A stretch of DNA of 64,000 nucleotides from Tillandsia leiboldiana (lineage: Eukaryota; Streptophyta; Magnoliopsida; Poales; Bromeliaceae). The stretch is taken from positions 32,371,028 to 32,435,027 of the forward strand of contig CM055068.1 in assembly GCA_029204045.2 (NCBI GenBank), read 5' to 3'. The notes under the pieces were generated by a model. It was not told the origin of the DNA and did not search any database. It saw only the letters and a program-made list of their open reading frames with translations. This document shows positions 1-12,041 of this stretch, piece after piece. Both the position numbers and the translations under genes were made by a program. Within the stretch, counting starts at the first letter, position 1, and the number at the start of each line of letters is the position of its first letter.

Positions 1-1255
1 TAGGGGAAAAAACACCTAGAGGGGGGTGAATAGGTGTAAACGTATAAACACTCAAAAATCGTTGCGATAAAAACCCAATGCGGAAATAAAAATAACACGC
101 AAGATTTTTACGTGGAAAACTCCATCACCGGAGTAAAAAACCACGGGACCGATAACACGGCAGAAATCCACTAGAATTAAAACACGTACAAGGTGATTTA
201 CCGTACACACTTACGACTCAACCTTTTCCATACGCTCCTAGGGGATCTTCTCCGCTCGCTCCGCGACGCTTCTCGAATCCACGATCTGCGCCCAACGCCG
301 AATCCACGGCGTCCAACGTCGAATCCACGACGTCCGACCGAATCCACGGTCTACACCCAATAGCACCCTTCGAATCCACGAACGTGCCTCGCTCCGAATC
401 CACGAGAGCGGTTGAACCTTGAATCCACAAGGACACGCGAATCCACGCGCCGATTTTGGGGAAAACGTTGTTTTTGGGTGGTGATGATCCGCCGAATACT
501 TAGATCAAAGATAGATCGGAAATACCATCTAAGTATTCATTAGTTTGATTCAACTCAAGATGTGAGTATGAAAACCTAGAATCAAACTAATCAATATAGA
601 TGAAGAAACATAGAGTATTCTCTAATTACTTCCTTTCTTCTCTATATGTGGATCTAGAGCCGTATAAGATGATATATGAAAATGACGGCTATGTGGATTT
701 TGGGATTAACCCTAGAAAAAGAGTCATAGGGTCTATTTATAGGTTAGAAACATTTGGAAGGAGATAAGAATCAAAAACCTAACTTTTCTGGAATTTTGAC
801 GGACGGCGATCCGGATCGGATTTGGGCGATCCGGATTGCAGTAGCAATAAAGACGGTTTCCAGAAAACAAACGTTCGGGATCCGGATCGGAATGCCTGAT
901 CCGGATCGTTCATACATTTCAGAAAACTCAACGTTCGGGATCCGGATCGTGAGATGCTGCGATCCGGATTGAAGTGATGTATGAAACAACAACCTTCGGG
1001 ATCCGGATCGCTGGCTCTGATCCGGATCCTGAACATGTCCGAACATCAGTTTTTGATTTTTATGCAGTTAAAAACTCTTCCAGGTGTTTCTACACTACAA
1101 GAAGTATTCGGATCACCAATAATCTTTAGTTAAACATACCTGATCCTTTTGAATTCTTCTTTCTTGAGATTGAGTTAAATGATCCAACTTTCTTCACCTT
1201 CAATCTTCAAGACTTGAACCTTTCACGAAACTACGCCAACTCAAATTCCGTAACA
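1..1255 (-). repeat. Copia (SIRE-type) LTR, cut by window edge
   Basis: In the minus sense the LTR starts TGTTACGGAATTTGAG at 1255. It would end in AACCCAACA about 27 bases beyond the window start. It contains the U3 palindrome array (GATCCGGATC sites about 811-1030), a TATA box at 734-741 (read on minus) and the eight-hairpin array at about 271-453. The sequence before its 5' end in its own sense is gypsy pol rather than a polypurine tract, so it is a 5' LTR or a solo LTR. It is nearly identical to the 5' LTR of element C (41066-42351) and so belongs to the same subfamily. It interrupts the last codons of G1 pol. Confidence 0.9.
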
Positions 1256-4200
1256 CCTCAAACAAGTGGGGGTGAGCATCCATCATCGCTGACTCCAGCT
1301 CCCAGGTAGCCTCGCGCTCATCATGACTGCTCCAGAGGACCTTCACATACGGGATGGCCCGACTGCGCAACTCCCTAACCTCACGGTCCAAGATCCTCAA
1401 CGGCCGCTCAACATAGCTCAGGTTCTCAGCAACCTCCAATGGGGTGAAATCGATGATATGGGACGGGTCATGAACATACCTCCTCAGTGTCGATACATGA
1501 AAAACATTGTGAACACCTGAAAGCCTGGGAGGAAGCGCAAGCCTGTAGGCAACTGGCCCTAAGCGCTCCAATACCTCAAAAGGTCCAATATAACGAGGGC
1601 TCAGTTTCCCACGAATGCCAAATCTCCGAATCCCCTTCGAAGGCGAGACTTTCAGAAAAACATGGTCACCCACCTGAAACTCTAAGTCTCGCCGTCGAGT
1701 ATCAGCATAACTCCTCTGTCGACTCTGGGCGGTCTCGAGATGTCGTCGTATCAATCTGACCTTTTCCTCTGCCTCTAAAAGTAGATCAGGACCCAAAGTC
1801 TTCTTCTCACCCACGTCACTCCAATACAGGGGTGACCGACACTTGCGTCCATACAACGCTTCAAACGGAGCCATCTGAATGCTCGCTTGATAGCTGTTGT
1901 TGTACGCAAACTCAACTAATCCCAAGTGTCGGTACCATCCTCCTCCGAAGTCCAGAACGCATGCTCTCAACATATCCTCGAGGGTCTGAATAGTGCGCTC
2001 TGACTGCCCATCGGTCTGTGGATGGAATGCTGTACTGAATCGGAGCTGCGTCCCCAAGGCTGTCTGTAAACTCTTCCAGAAATGCGAGACAAACCTCGGG
2101 TCTCTATCTGATACGATGGAAACCGGTACCCCGTGCAATCTAACCACCTCAGCCAAGTACACCTGTGCGAGTCGCTCCATCGGCCAAGTCATCTGAACCG
2201 GCAAAAAGTGAGCGGACTTGGTAAGCCTGTCCACGACTACCCAGATAGCATCCGCTCCCGTCTGTGCTCTCGGCAAACTAGTGACAAAATCCATCGTAAC
2301 ATGTTCCCATTTCCATTCTGGGATTGGGAGACTCTGCAACTTGCCAACAGGTACACGATGCTCAGCCTTTACTTGCTGACAAGTTAGACAGTGTGCTACA
2401 AACCTCCCAATGTCTCTTTTCATCCCATTCCACCAAAACTGTGCCTTAAGATCCCTATACATCTTAGTCCCACCAGGATGGATGGTATAAGGTGTATAGT
2501 GGGCCTCCCTTAAGATCTGCTCTCGGATCTCTCCATCCATAGGCACACACGCGCGGTCCCTGTACCGCAGTACTCCCGCAGCATCAACTGAAAAGTCCCT
2601 TATCAAACCAGTCTGCATCTGCTCTCGAATCCTCATCAGGTGGGGGTCCTCACTCTGTCTCTCCCGAATCCTGTCCAACAGAGTGGGCTGCACGACTAGA
2701 GACATAAGTCTAGCAGAGACCCCAGGGGACACAACCTCGAGCTCTAACCGCCTCATCTGCTCAAGTAATGGCTCCTGATCGGTGATCATCAAAGATAGAC
2801 TCTGTACTGCTCTCCTGCTCAGGGCATCAGCAACCACGTTGGCCTTGCCAGGATGGTATAATATGTCTACATCATAATCTTTCAACAATTCCAACCATCT
2901 GCGCTGCCTCAAGGTGAGCTCCTTCTGTGTGAACAGGTATTTCAAGCTCTTGTGGTCGGTGTAAACCTCGCAGTGCTCCCCATACAGGTAGTGGCGCCAC
3001 AACTTTAGTGCAAAAATCACTGCAGCTAGCTCCAAATCATGGTAGGGTAATTCTTTCATAATCCTTCAGTTGCCGAGAGGCATAAGCGATTACCCTTCCC
3101 TCCTGCATCAGCACGCAACCAAGTCCACTGTGCGATGCGTCGCTGTATATCACGTATCCTTTCCCCAAAACGGGAGGGAAAGGACAGGAGCCGACATCAA
3201 TCTATTCTTTAATTCCTCAAAGCTCCTCTGGCAATCCTCACTCCAAGTAAACCTTAATCCCTTTTCGCGTCAAACGAGTGAGGGGTGTGGAAAGTTTCGC
3301 AAAACCTTCCACAAACCGACGGTAATATCCTGCTAAGCCCATGAAACTGCGGACCTCTGATACCGTCGTCGGTCGGGGCAATCCGGACTCTCGATCTTCG
3401 CCGGGGTCTACTGCCACTCCAGCGGCTGAAATCACGTGGCCCAAAAAGACAACCTCCCGAAGCCAGAAATCACACTTAGATAAATTGGCATACAACTTTC
3501 TCTCTCAGAAGTTGTAGCACAATCCTCAGATGCTCCTCGTGCTCCAACATCGCTTGGAATAAACTAGGATGTCATCAATAAAAACAACGACGAAACCGAT
3601 CCAGGTATGGTCGAAAATCCTGTTCATTAAATCCATAAAAGCAGCAGGGTATTGTCAATCCAAAAGGCATGACGGTGAACTCATAATGCCCGTACCGCGA
3701 CCTGAATGCGTCTTTGGGATGTCCTCGGCCTTCACCTTTAATTGGTGGTAACCAGACGTAAGTCAATCTTGGAGAAGACACAAGACCCTTGCAGCTGATC
3801 AAATAAGTCATCAATGCGCGGCAAAGGTACTTGTTCTTGATGGTCGCTTTATTCAGCTCCCGTAATCAACGCACAGTCGAAGCGAACCATCTTTCTTCTT
3901 CACAAATAGCACCGGCGCTCCCCAAGGCGATACACTCGGTCTCACAAAACCCTTGTCCATTAAATCCTGGAGTTGCGCCTTTAATTCTCGCAGATCAGCG
4001 GGTGCCATTCGGTAAGGAGCCTTAGAGATTGGCGCAGTTCCTGGGACTATGTCAATCAAAAAACTCGACCTCCCTATCCGCGGCATACTAATCAGCTCAG
4101 GGGAAACACATCCGGGAACTCGCGGGCAATCGGGATATCCGCGAGGTCCCGGAGCCGCCGTAGGCTCCTTAACCACAGATGCCAAAAAGGCTACGCATCC

Positions 4201-4700
4201 ACTGCGCATCATCTGCCTCGCACGAGGAGTCGAAAACACAGAGGCAAAGAAAGCACTCTGGAACCCCCCGAAAACGAAACACCTCCTGGCCTGGCTCGCT
4301 AAAAGTAACAGTCCTCGCGGCGCAATCAATCGTCGCGAAATAGCGAGCCAGCCCATCCATCCCCAGCACAATGTCAAAATCTCCCAGCTGACTAAGGACC
4401 ATCAGGTCCGCTGGCAAAATCCAAGACCTCAAGCGTACCGGGCAAGATCAACAACACTCCCTCTACATGCAGTATGTGATCGGGAATCTGTACCTCTAAT
4501 GCATGTGGCAAACCGACCTAACTCTAGTCCATGAGATGATGCAAAGCTCTGCTGATAAAAGAATGTGATGCCCGGTATCAAATAAAGTGCGAGCTCTAAT
4601 ACCAAAAAGTAAAGTGATACCTGCCACCACGTGGTCGGCTGCCGTGGAGTCCCCTACCTGAGCAGCGTAGACTCGCCCGCTCTGAGCTGGTGGTCGGTAG
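1256..4700 (-). pseudogene. G1 pol (protease-RT-RNase H-integrase), frameshifted
   Basis: The longest open piece (1256-3059) encodes the RNase H C-terminal half (YTDHKSLKY, HPGKANVVADALSRR), an integrase zinc finger with CLTCQQ, and the integrase core. The core has D in TMDFV, D in SDRDPRF and E in GQSERT, with 35 residues between the last two (D35E). The end, ATWELES, matches gypsy integrase tails of chromodomain type. Upstream pieces at 3238-3495, 3575-3814 and 3853-4377 hold RT. The FIDD catalytic motif is still readable at 3571-3582, and SPWGAPVLFVKKKDGSLRL lies in the 3853-4377 piece. Protease remnants follow: FDTG near 4580 and the LGMDGLA region near 4380. At least four frame changes separate these pieces. 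The last codons are cut by the copia LTR at 1255. Confidence 0.85.
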
Positions 4701-6045
4701 TCGCAGGGTGGGAGGAAAGGTGCCCTGCCGCAGGAGCATAGGGCGCTGAGTGGCGGTCGCTGCTGAGGTGAAGAGAAACTGAGGCCCGAAGAAGGCGCCA
4801 CCGATGCCAAAAGGGCATGAAGATCGTATTATGTGCCGGCCTGACCACAGCCATAACAACGCCCCCACCTCTGATCACAAGTGCCGGGGAAATGCTGACC
4901 CCCGCAGAAGATACAACGCCAGGGCCCGAAAACTGCCGTGACTGCTGCTGATGCTGCTGCCTGTGCGACTGCCGCTGAGATCCCTGCTGTCGCGACTGCG
5001 ACCTCTGCTGCTGCGAGTGCTGCTGCTGTCGTGGGGCTGATGATTCTGTGGGGGCCTCTGGGATCCCCCAGGCCCTCGCCGCTCCGAACGCCCCCGGCCC
5101 GTAAACTGAGGCGGTGGCGGTCGGGCGGCGGCCTCCAGGAGGGGGCCTGTCCCCCCTCATCCGTGCTGGTCGCTTCCTCTCAGAACTCTGAGCGACCAGA
5201 CCTCCGCGTCTAGAAAACAACATGATCTCCCCTCTCGACCCATGGCATGAGCCACTGCCTCTGATAAAGTCTGAAGCCTCTGGGCGTGTACCAATGTATA
5301 GATCTCGGGGCGCAAAACTGTCTCAAACAGATCTCCACCTGGTGCAGCCCATCCTGGCAACATAGGGTACGCAGTTGAGCAACTGCGTAAACTCCTGGAA
5401 ATAATCCCACACTGGGCGATCACCCTGCTGCAGGTTCTTCAAGTATCTTCTATCTTCTTCTTCACGCTCGTGGAGAAGTAAGTGTCAATGATCATCCTCC
5501 TGAACTCCCGACCAGGGTAGCTGTCGGGGACCTGAAACTCTAAGGGCTCGCCCGACGCCACCAAGCATCTGCATCCCCTCTAGACAGTGTACTGCCAAAT
5601 GTGCTCTGAACCTCTGGTCAATGAAGAAGTCCCGAAACAAACTTCTCCATTGACGCTAGCCATGATCCAATCTCCAAGGGTGAGTGCTCCGCCCGAGAAC
5701 TTAGGGGGTCCTCGCTTACAGAACTGCGTGAGTTTGTCAAAAACTCCCGCTCCTCCTCTGGTCAAAGGCCTGAACATCCTGGGCCCCACTGCTCGACGAC
5801 CACGGCGCTGTAGGGGCAGGTGGAATAGTCGGTGGTACAACAGGTGGTACTGGGCCTCTGCAAGTAGTAGGGGGAGGTGCCGCAACCTGGGCAAATAACT
5901 GCTCGAACCTCTGCTCCTGTCGGCGGTGGCTCTCGCCAACTGGGACACATGGCCCTCAGCTCACTGATCTCAGAAGGCCCGGACTGCTCCGGCTCCTCCG
6001 GGGTGTAGGAGTACCCCGAGTAGGAATCTGCCGCCTAGGAGGCAT
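4700..6045 (-). pseudogene. G1 gag, frameshifted
   Basis: The probable start is the ATG at 6045-6043 (MPPRRQIPTRG), about 270 bp downstream of the PBS. Pieces at 5580-5948 (PPKFSGGALTLGDWIMAS, a gypsy gag core motif), 5157-5423 (LRPEIYTLVHAQRLQTLSEA) and 4654-5223 (Q/S/R-rich linker) lie in different frames. Near 4820-4915 two closely spaced CCHC-like knuckles can be read (CIFCGGQHFPGTC, then CYGCGQAG with a frameshift before its His). Nucleocapsid and RNA binding are inferred from the family. Confidence 0.7.
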
Positions 6046-6315
6046 CTGCCACAAAAGAATCCACGGGTCAGTAAACCAAACCACTCTCGACCCAATCAGC
6101 GAAAGTCATGGACATTCCCCTATTCTGTAACCTTATGTTGTCTGCAGCCAACATAATAGTCCCCAGAAAGAAATAGGCTATGCCAATCCCTCTCCACTCA
6201 CAGGAAGAGTAACAACTAATTGCCGACTTTCGCACAATATCAGTCACTCACGCTCTGCCTTCCTGGGTCTGCCAAAAGCCTAGGGTTTCCTAAGTCCCAA
6301 CTGACCTATCCCTAA

Positions 6316-6327
6316 GCTCTGATACCA
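6316..6327 (-). other. G1 primer-binding site (tRNA-Met)
   Basis: The minus strand reads TGGTATCAGAGC, eight bases inside the LTR end (CGTGACA at 6335). This matches the 3' end of plant initiator tRNA-Met, the usual minus-strand primer of both superfamilies here. Confidence 0.9.
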
Positions 6328-6334
6328 ACTAATC

Positions 6335-9300
6335 TGTCACGCCCGGGTGTAAACCAGAACCCGGGCCCGTCCACAGATCCGCCGTGCACACGGAATTTTC
6401 CGCGTACACGAAGCGCTGGTAAACTGCTCAGATATAAAATATAAAAAGGAGCATTAAAACAGAGCTAAACCTAAAACTAATACAACTCAGACAAATGCAG
6501 GAAATAAAAGTACAATAAGCTCTCACAGTATACAAGTCTCTCCCAGCTCACGAAAAAATACAACCAGCTGGCCGCAGCCAGACCCAAAAATAAAAGGACA
6601 TACAACCGTTTGAGTGTACTGGGGGTACATCAAAACTACAAAAACTCGAACTCGGGGCAGCAGCTATCTAATCAGCGATCTCTTACCTCGATCCAGGGAA
6701 GAGGGTCCCGCAACTCCGCAGAGGACCTCTGCAAAAAAGGGGAAAAGAAAAGAGAAAGCATGGGGGGTGAGACTACTATAAAAACAGTAGCCTCCCCTAG
6801 TGGGTAGACCTCAAACTCATATATGCCCACTAGGACTATCAGAGGCGAAAATGAAAACAGAGGTGGTAAGCTACAAATACACTACTGATGAAGAGCTACC
6901 ACTAACATGCCTCTAAGATGCCTAACTAAAGAATAGCTGAAAGCATGCACCAGTACGTCAAAGACAGACAGACCAACCCAAATCAAAACACCAGTAAACA
7001 ATGGTACTGCCTGCTCTGCTGTCAACCTCACAACTCAGTATCTCCCCTGTCCAAATGACCGGAACCCAACACGGTCTGATCGGCACCAAACACGGTCTGA
7101 AACCTACTCCGGAGTGGCACTCGAGGGGAGCGACCCCACACGAGCATAGTATCACTGTCACTAGTATCATCAGTATCATAACATAGCAGGACGGGGTTCA
7201 CGACTCTGATCAAAGTGGGAAAACCCATCCACCTACAGGGAAATCGATCCCCTCTCCAATCTGATGCAAAAGTAATAATAATAATAATAATCCGGTCAAC
7301 CGCCCACAGTCCGCGGTCGCCGCAACACCCAACATCGATCCCCGACTTTCCCAACTCTGAACATCTGACTACACAATCCCCTAAGACTCGACGACAAGAG
7401 AACGAATAAAAAGCATGGTTTCTCCTAAGTCAATTCCAATATGTTTGTGTAGCAGAAAAAAGGTGGCCTAGCTAGATGACCATTCAAGCATGCAAAAGTC
7501 CTTTATTGATAAAAATCATTTCAATTATTCTAACATATGCAACATTAAATGTTTGGAACCCCGATGTACATGTGGCAGGATATATGATACATGATACAAT
7601 TTAGATGCACAATCTACTAGCAAGTACCTCTTTTTACAACATGCATTCTAACCTCATGCCCAAACCTTCCCTTAACATATGACATGATTGGGCTTTAGTA
7701 TTCTTACCAACAAATTGAATGGCATATCTAAACATGGAAACACCACCTTACTAATCTGTAGTCTGCTAACAATGCAAATATCAACAAAGGAACTTAATCT
7801 CATACAAGCATGCTCGATACATTTACAATTATTAGCACATGATCAAGGCATTCTAATAGGCCTAGTGACATTCACAAGTAGGAGGTTCAAAACATCACCC
7901 ACCTCGAGCGCTATTCCAAGTTCCCAAAAGCGAAGTCCAAGATCAGTCCAAAACTCACCACCAATCTGTACAAAATACCCCAAAGGAAAATACATAAGCT
8001 ATCATTCTCAATTTCCAAAATCTGTCCCCTAAATCCACAGTCCAGAATTCTCCAATTTTTACTATGAATAATGCCCAGAAAAATCCAAGAAAAATACTAT
8101 CGCGATCCTTGCGACGAGCCCGTCGAAACGAGTACCTGCACGACCAAATCGGAGTTTCCTACGTGAGATAAAAATCCGGCAAGGGGTACACCCCAAATCC
8201 AAACTGTACCAAATTTCTGTACAAAGAACCACAGAGAAGGAGATTCTCCACCTCGTGCAAAATCCAGAAAAATCTGAGAAAAAATCCAGGAGACTCCTTG
8301 CGAAAGAGCAGATGAAGATTTCCTTTTGAATCGCCTCAATCCGACATCTGAGCGAAAAGATACGGCAGAACACTGCGGTGCTGTCCAAAAGTCCACGAAG
8401 AAAATGGGTCAAATGGGTGCTCAGAAAACTCCAAGATCAGCACGGAAATCGAGGAACCTCAAAACACAGGAGTTGAAGTCCTACCTGTCGTGAGTCCAAC
8501 GGCGCAAGAATCGGTGAAATCCGATTCGGGGTGAGTCGGAGGAGTCCAAACACTGAGAAGGGGCGAAGAAGATCGCCGGGAAACAAGCGTCGCGCCGCGC
8601 CGTAAAATGGTGAACCTCGGGAGAGTGCCTCCAAAAAATCCTCAAAGTTCTCCAATGGGTAGGGCACTGAGGGAGGGAAAACTTCTCTGAAGAATGCTCT
8701 GCGAAAATGGGTCCAAAAAGCCAAAAGAACGAACAGGCAAGCTATTTATAGGCCCAGCCCATATGCTGTGGGCCCGGTTTTCGGGCGCAGGTTTCGGGCG
8801 CACTGCGCCCGGAAACCCGTTGTACGCCTCCCGTCCGACGCGCCCGAAACTCCCGGGGCGGCCACGTCACCCCAAACAGGGGACAACAAATCCGGCGGCC
8901 CGCTATGCGCGCGGTCCCCTCTAGCGGTCAGCGGGGGGGTAGGTACGGCCGCCCAACCGCGAGGGCGACACGTGGCGCACTCGAGTGCGGCCGACCGCCC
9001 GCCTGGCGCCACTGTGCGCGCGCTGTCCCGAGGCGCCCCCCCGCGCACACCGTGGACCGCGCCCACGTGAGCCAACGAATCCGAAGCCGCCACGTTGTCA
9101 TGTGCCCGGTCCACCGCAAACCCGCAAAACGGGAGGCCGTGCCGCTGTGCGCCGGCTATCAGGGGCACGCACGCGTCTCCCGCCCGCGGCCCATGCACCG
9201 CCGCGCCACCCCGTGGACCGAGCTGCGGGGAGCCGGCCAATAATAGGCCGCCACGTGGTCAGGCCGGTCACGAGTCTCCCCCATGCACCGAAAATCCTCG

Positions 9301-9578
9301 AAAAACTTCCGAAAGCCCGCTTTGGTCATCCGGACTCCAATTACAACAGCAAATAGTCGTTTCAAGCGTTTTTCCGCGCTGAATCCAAATCCAACCTCAG
9401 ATTGGCCCAAAACCTTTTGTAAAATTCGGCAAATGCTGCCGAAGGCCAAATCCGCTATCAAAGTCTCACAAGGCCCATCTGTGGACCCCTTCGATGCACC
9501 ATGGGCCAGACACACCAACACTAGGTGTTCTACACAGTGGATTACCGGACAGTGCATGGGAAAAACCAATACACTACA
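6335..9578 (-). repeat. G1 5' LTR (3.2 kb)
   Basis: In the minus sense it starts TGTAGTGTATTGG at 9578 and ends GGGCGTGACA at 6335. A TATAAATAG box is read on minus at 8741-8750. Upstream of it (8760-9240) lies a very GC- and CpG-rich U3 block. Downstream lies a transcribed region homologous to LTR G3 around 39.1-39.5 kb. A short (TAA)n run is at 7273-7291. The outer edge is placed where homology to the G2 LTR (48.9 kb) stops. No coding capacity is seen in this stretch. Confidence 0.75.
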
Positions 9579-10081
9579 ACTACAACTGAGTTCCCAGTGG
9601 GTTCAACCACGAGAGAAAGGTGTCCTACACCACTTGGTCCAATGGAAGCAATAATAATAGTGCTAGGAAACTAAAATCCTCAAAATCATGATGCTACTAT
9701 GCATATACTGGCCACTACACTATCTGTGTATACTCACCAATCCTCACTACTCTGTCTAGCCACACTAGGCAACTATAACCACCAACTCGGCCACTATGCC
9801 GCTGTACACTGGGTTACACTAACTCGGCCACCTTGGCCACTCTCTGTTCTTTTTATTCTTTACCTTATGGTGGTTTAATTTAAGTTAACCCTCAGAAATT
9901 CTTATCCAACGAGCCCCAGCCCGGTAGTCCTGCTACCATCAGATAAGATTTCTAAGGTTGCCTATAAACACTCGCAAAGTGTTACCCCGTCCTGCCGGGG
10001 GGGACTTGTCATACGGGACACTGCCCGATAGGGTCACTGCCAACTCTGACAAGAGTACTCTAGAGCTGTCATACGGGTCGC
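9579..10081 (-). repeat. Fragment of a G2-type gypsy LTR, host of the G1 insertion
   Basis: In reverse complement this matches the G2 LTR at about 48.5-48.94 kb in order: the paired GGGCAGTG/CAGTGACCCGTATGAC block, GGGGTAACACTTGCG, GGTTGAACCCACTGGGAAC and TTGTAGT. It is more diverged than the two LTRs of G2 itself. It stops at the assembly gap. Confidence 0.7.
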
Positions 10082-10181
10082 NNNNNNNNNNNNNNNNNNN
10101 NNNNNNNNNNNNNNNNNNNNNNNNNNNNNNNNNNNNNNNNNNNNNNNNNNNNNNNNNNNNNNNNNNNNNNNNNNNNNNNNN
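10082..10181. other. Assembly gap, 100 N
   Basis: Exactly 100 N, the usual placeholder for a scaffold join of unknown size. Order and distance across it are not established by sequence. Confidence 0.98.
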
Positions 10182-10454
10182 TCCGCATTTCATTCCAGTT
10201 TATCGTGATTTAGACATTTAAAATACTGATGTAATTACCAGATTGTGAATTCCTTCTGCTGACTAGATGAGTATTGTACTGAATATCTGTCGTTGATTAC
10301 TCTAGCCTAGCCGTGCATATATAGGGAGTCCCTGTTCGCGGAATAGAAGTTGCCCTATATGTGTGGCGGTTTTTATACGCCTGTCTTTGTGCAAACTTTG
10401 ATTTAATCAAAAAAAAATTTCAGACCTGATTTTTAAAAGCTCGGCGTGAAGTTT
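10182..10454. other. Unclassified non-coding stretch
   Basis: AT-rich sequence with no plausible ORF and no match to the other elements in the window that I can see. Probably a transposon remnant, but nothing specific supports a family. Confidence 0.4.
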
Positions 10455-11001
10455 ATAGTAGAAAACTGCGGTTGGAAGAGGATAGAATCAAAAACCTGAC
10501 CACATCCAAAAAAATCTGGAATTTTTTCAGGACGACGGTCCGACTGTAGAAATATCGTTGGTCCGGACTATCGTGGCTAACAACCAGTTTCAGAAAAACA
10601 TACGTGCGGCGGTGCCCGGACTGAAGTACCACGGTCCGACTGAAGTCATGTAAACAACATACATTTCAGCAAACCCATGTTCGGGGTCCGATCAGAATGT
10701 GGCTTTTTCCGACTGGCTTTGTGCATGAACCAGACACTTCGGGGTCCGGGCTGTGGTCACTGATCCGGATCTTGAACATGTCCCATGTCCAATTTTTGAT
10801 TTACAATTATAATGCAATTAAAATTCATCCAAGTGTTTTCTACACTATAAGAAGTATTCGAGATCATCACAATATTAGTTAAACGTACACTGATCTTTTT
10901 GATCTTTTTTTCTTGAGATTGAGGTATATGATCCAAACTTCTTATCTTCAATCTTCAAAACTAACACTTTCATAATACGCCAAAAAACAAATTCCTTAAC
11001 A
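10455..11001 (-). repeat. Diverged copia LTR fragment (5' part)
   Basis: In the minus sense it starts TGTTAAGGAATTTG at 11001. It runs through the same order of blocks as the copia LTRs above: the leader AATCTCAAGAAA-type sequence, the AGTATTCG region, then a U3 repeat array. The repeat core here is mostly GGTCCGAC or GGGGTCCG instead of GATCCGGATC. It ends near a TATA-like CTATAAAC, so U5 and most transcribed sequence are missing. It is an older relative of the same LTR family. Confidence 0.65.
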
Positions 11002-12041
11002 TTTACCTCCCTGTAGAGTTCTGCGTTTTTTGTATCAGAGGATTTGGTATATGATCGTATTTGGGAGATGGATCTTGTATATCGTTTATTTTCAGTTGTA
11101 CAGTGTTTGCCTTTTAGTTTTCAGTAGTTATCCTTTATACGCTCTGATATCTGTTTAGCTGTAGTACCTTTTCTTGCAGGTTGGACGCTTCGCTTATGTG
11201 GGGTTTTGTATAGGCGGCGGATCTGTTGCGAGCCCGGTTCGCAGTTTCCTACCACCGGGGCGTGACCGGAACCATGTACCCGTCTCCCCTCGTCCTCTTC
11301 TCTCATTCCTTGACCCTGCCAACCACCGCCACTGCCTGGCATTGCCAAAAACCATGAAAACCACCCCTTCCTTCCTTGTTCTTGGGTTTAGAAAAATCCC
11401 CGAGGCCATCTTTCTCCACCTATTGCACCCAAGTCAACCATGCAGCCCCTTCTTTCCTCTTCGAGAGTCACCCCCAGTCAGTCAGCCCAACCCCACGATC
11501 GCCATTCGCCGCACAACGTCGGACAAACAATCTTATTACGGATATTTGGGCGTAGCTTTTGAATTAGTTGGATTCATGAAGAGGGAAAGGAGCAACTGAA
11601 GAATCAGAAAATCAATCTCCAAGCACGAATGAATCTTAACAACGAGGTAATGGTTTTAAGTGCTTGTTTTTGGTGATTAATGAATTCAATTTTATCTGAG
11701 TTTAGAATCATTTGGAATAGGTTTATACTTACTTAAGTATAAAAAACTGTGCTTTGTAGGTTGCGGAGTCCGAACGGGTTTGGAAACGTTCGGACCCCGA
11801 ACGTTTTGGGTTTCGTGCATAATAACAGTCCGAATCATCTTGGTTCAGTCCGGACACCCGAACGTTGTACTTATTAATGCATGAAACCACTTCGGATAGT
11901 CTGTGGAGTTCCTTTGAAACCCCGAACCATTGCTTTTGTCAACTTTCCCAAGACATCGTGGTACATCTGACTGTGATGCGGAAAAGTTTGTTATGCTTCA
12001 GTTTTGATTTCTAGTTGGTGCCCTGATCTCCGTGATGTTAA
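11002..12041. other. Unclassified stretch with diverged copia-like U3 repeats
   Basis: No gene recognised. The frames that stay open across 11174-11599 have no domain or codon signal. The part 11760-11900 repeats GTCCGAA, CGGACCCCGAACG and CCGAACGTT motifs. These resemble the U3 repeats of diverged LTR E (57.4-57.5 kb), so a decayed copia LTR or spacer is likely. Confidence 0.4.

Larger units (their letters stand above)
1256..9578 (-). mobile_element. Ty3/gypsy element G1 (Tekay-like), 3' end truncated
   Basis: Degenerate gypsy element on the minus strand. Its 5' LTR is 6335-9578, the PBS 6316-6327, gag about 4700-6045 and pol 1256 to about 4700. The domain order is protease, RT, RNase H, integrase, then a chromodomain-like tail, as in gypsy chromoviruses. 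The 3' end (last pol codons, PPT, 3' LTR) is not in the window because a copia LTR lies at 1-1255. The outer LTR edge at 9578 abuts sequence homologous to the G2 LTR, so G1 is nested in an older G2-type LTR. Frameshifts in gag, protease and RT make it non-coding overall. Confidence 0.85.

Noticed and set aside
754..1046. Open frames rich in Arg-Ile or Asp-Pro on both strands, repeated at 41329-41567, 26149-26346, 27151-27411 and 63487-63791
   Set aside because: They are translations of the GATCCGGATC palindrome array, which reads RIRI or DPDP in different frames. Not genes.
1..1255. LTR at 1-1255 and the C 5' LTR as the two ends of one inverted element
   Set aside because: They are near identical, but their outer flanks differ (TGAGG and GGTGT in LTR sense) and both are 5' type, so they are separate insertions of one subfamily.
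4938..5213. Ala-rich plus-strand frame
   Set aside because: Antisense of the Gln/Ser-rich gag linker of G1.
11174..11599. Possible host exon of 141 codons
   Set aside because: No recognisable domain or splice context, flanked by LTR remnants. Kept only as an unclassified stretch.
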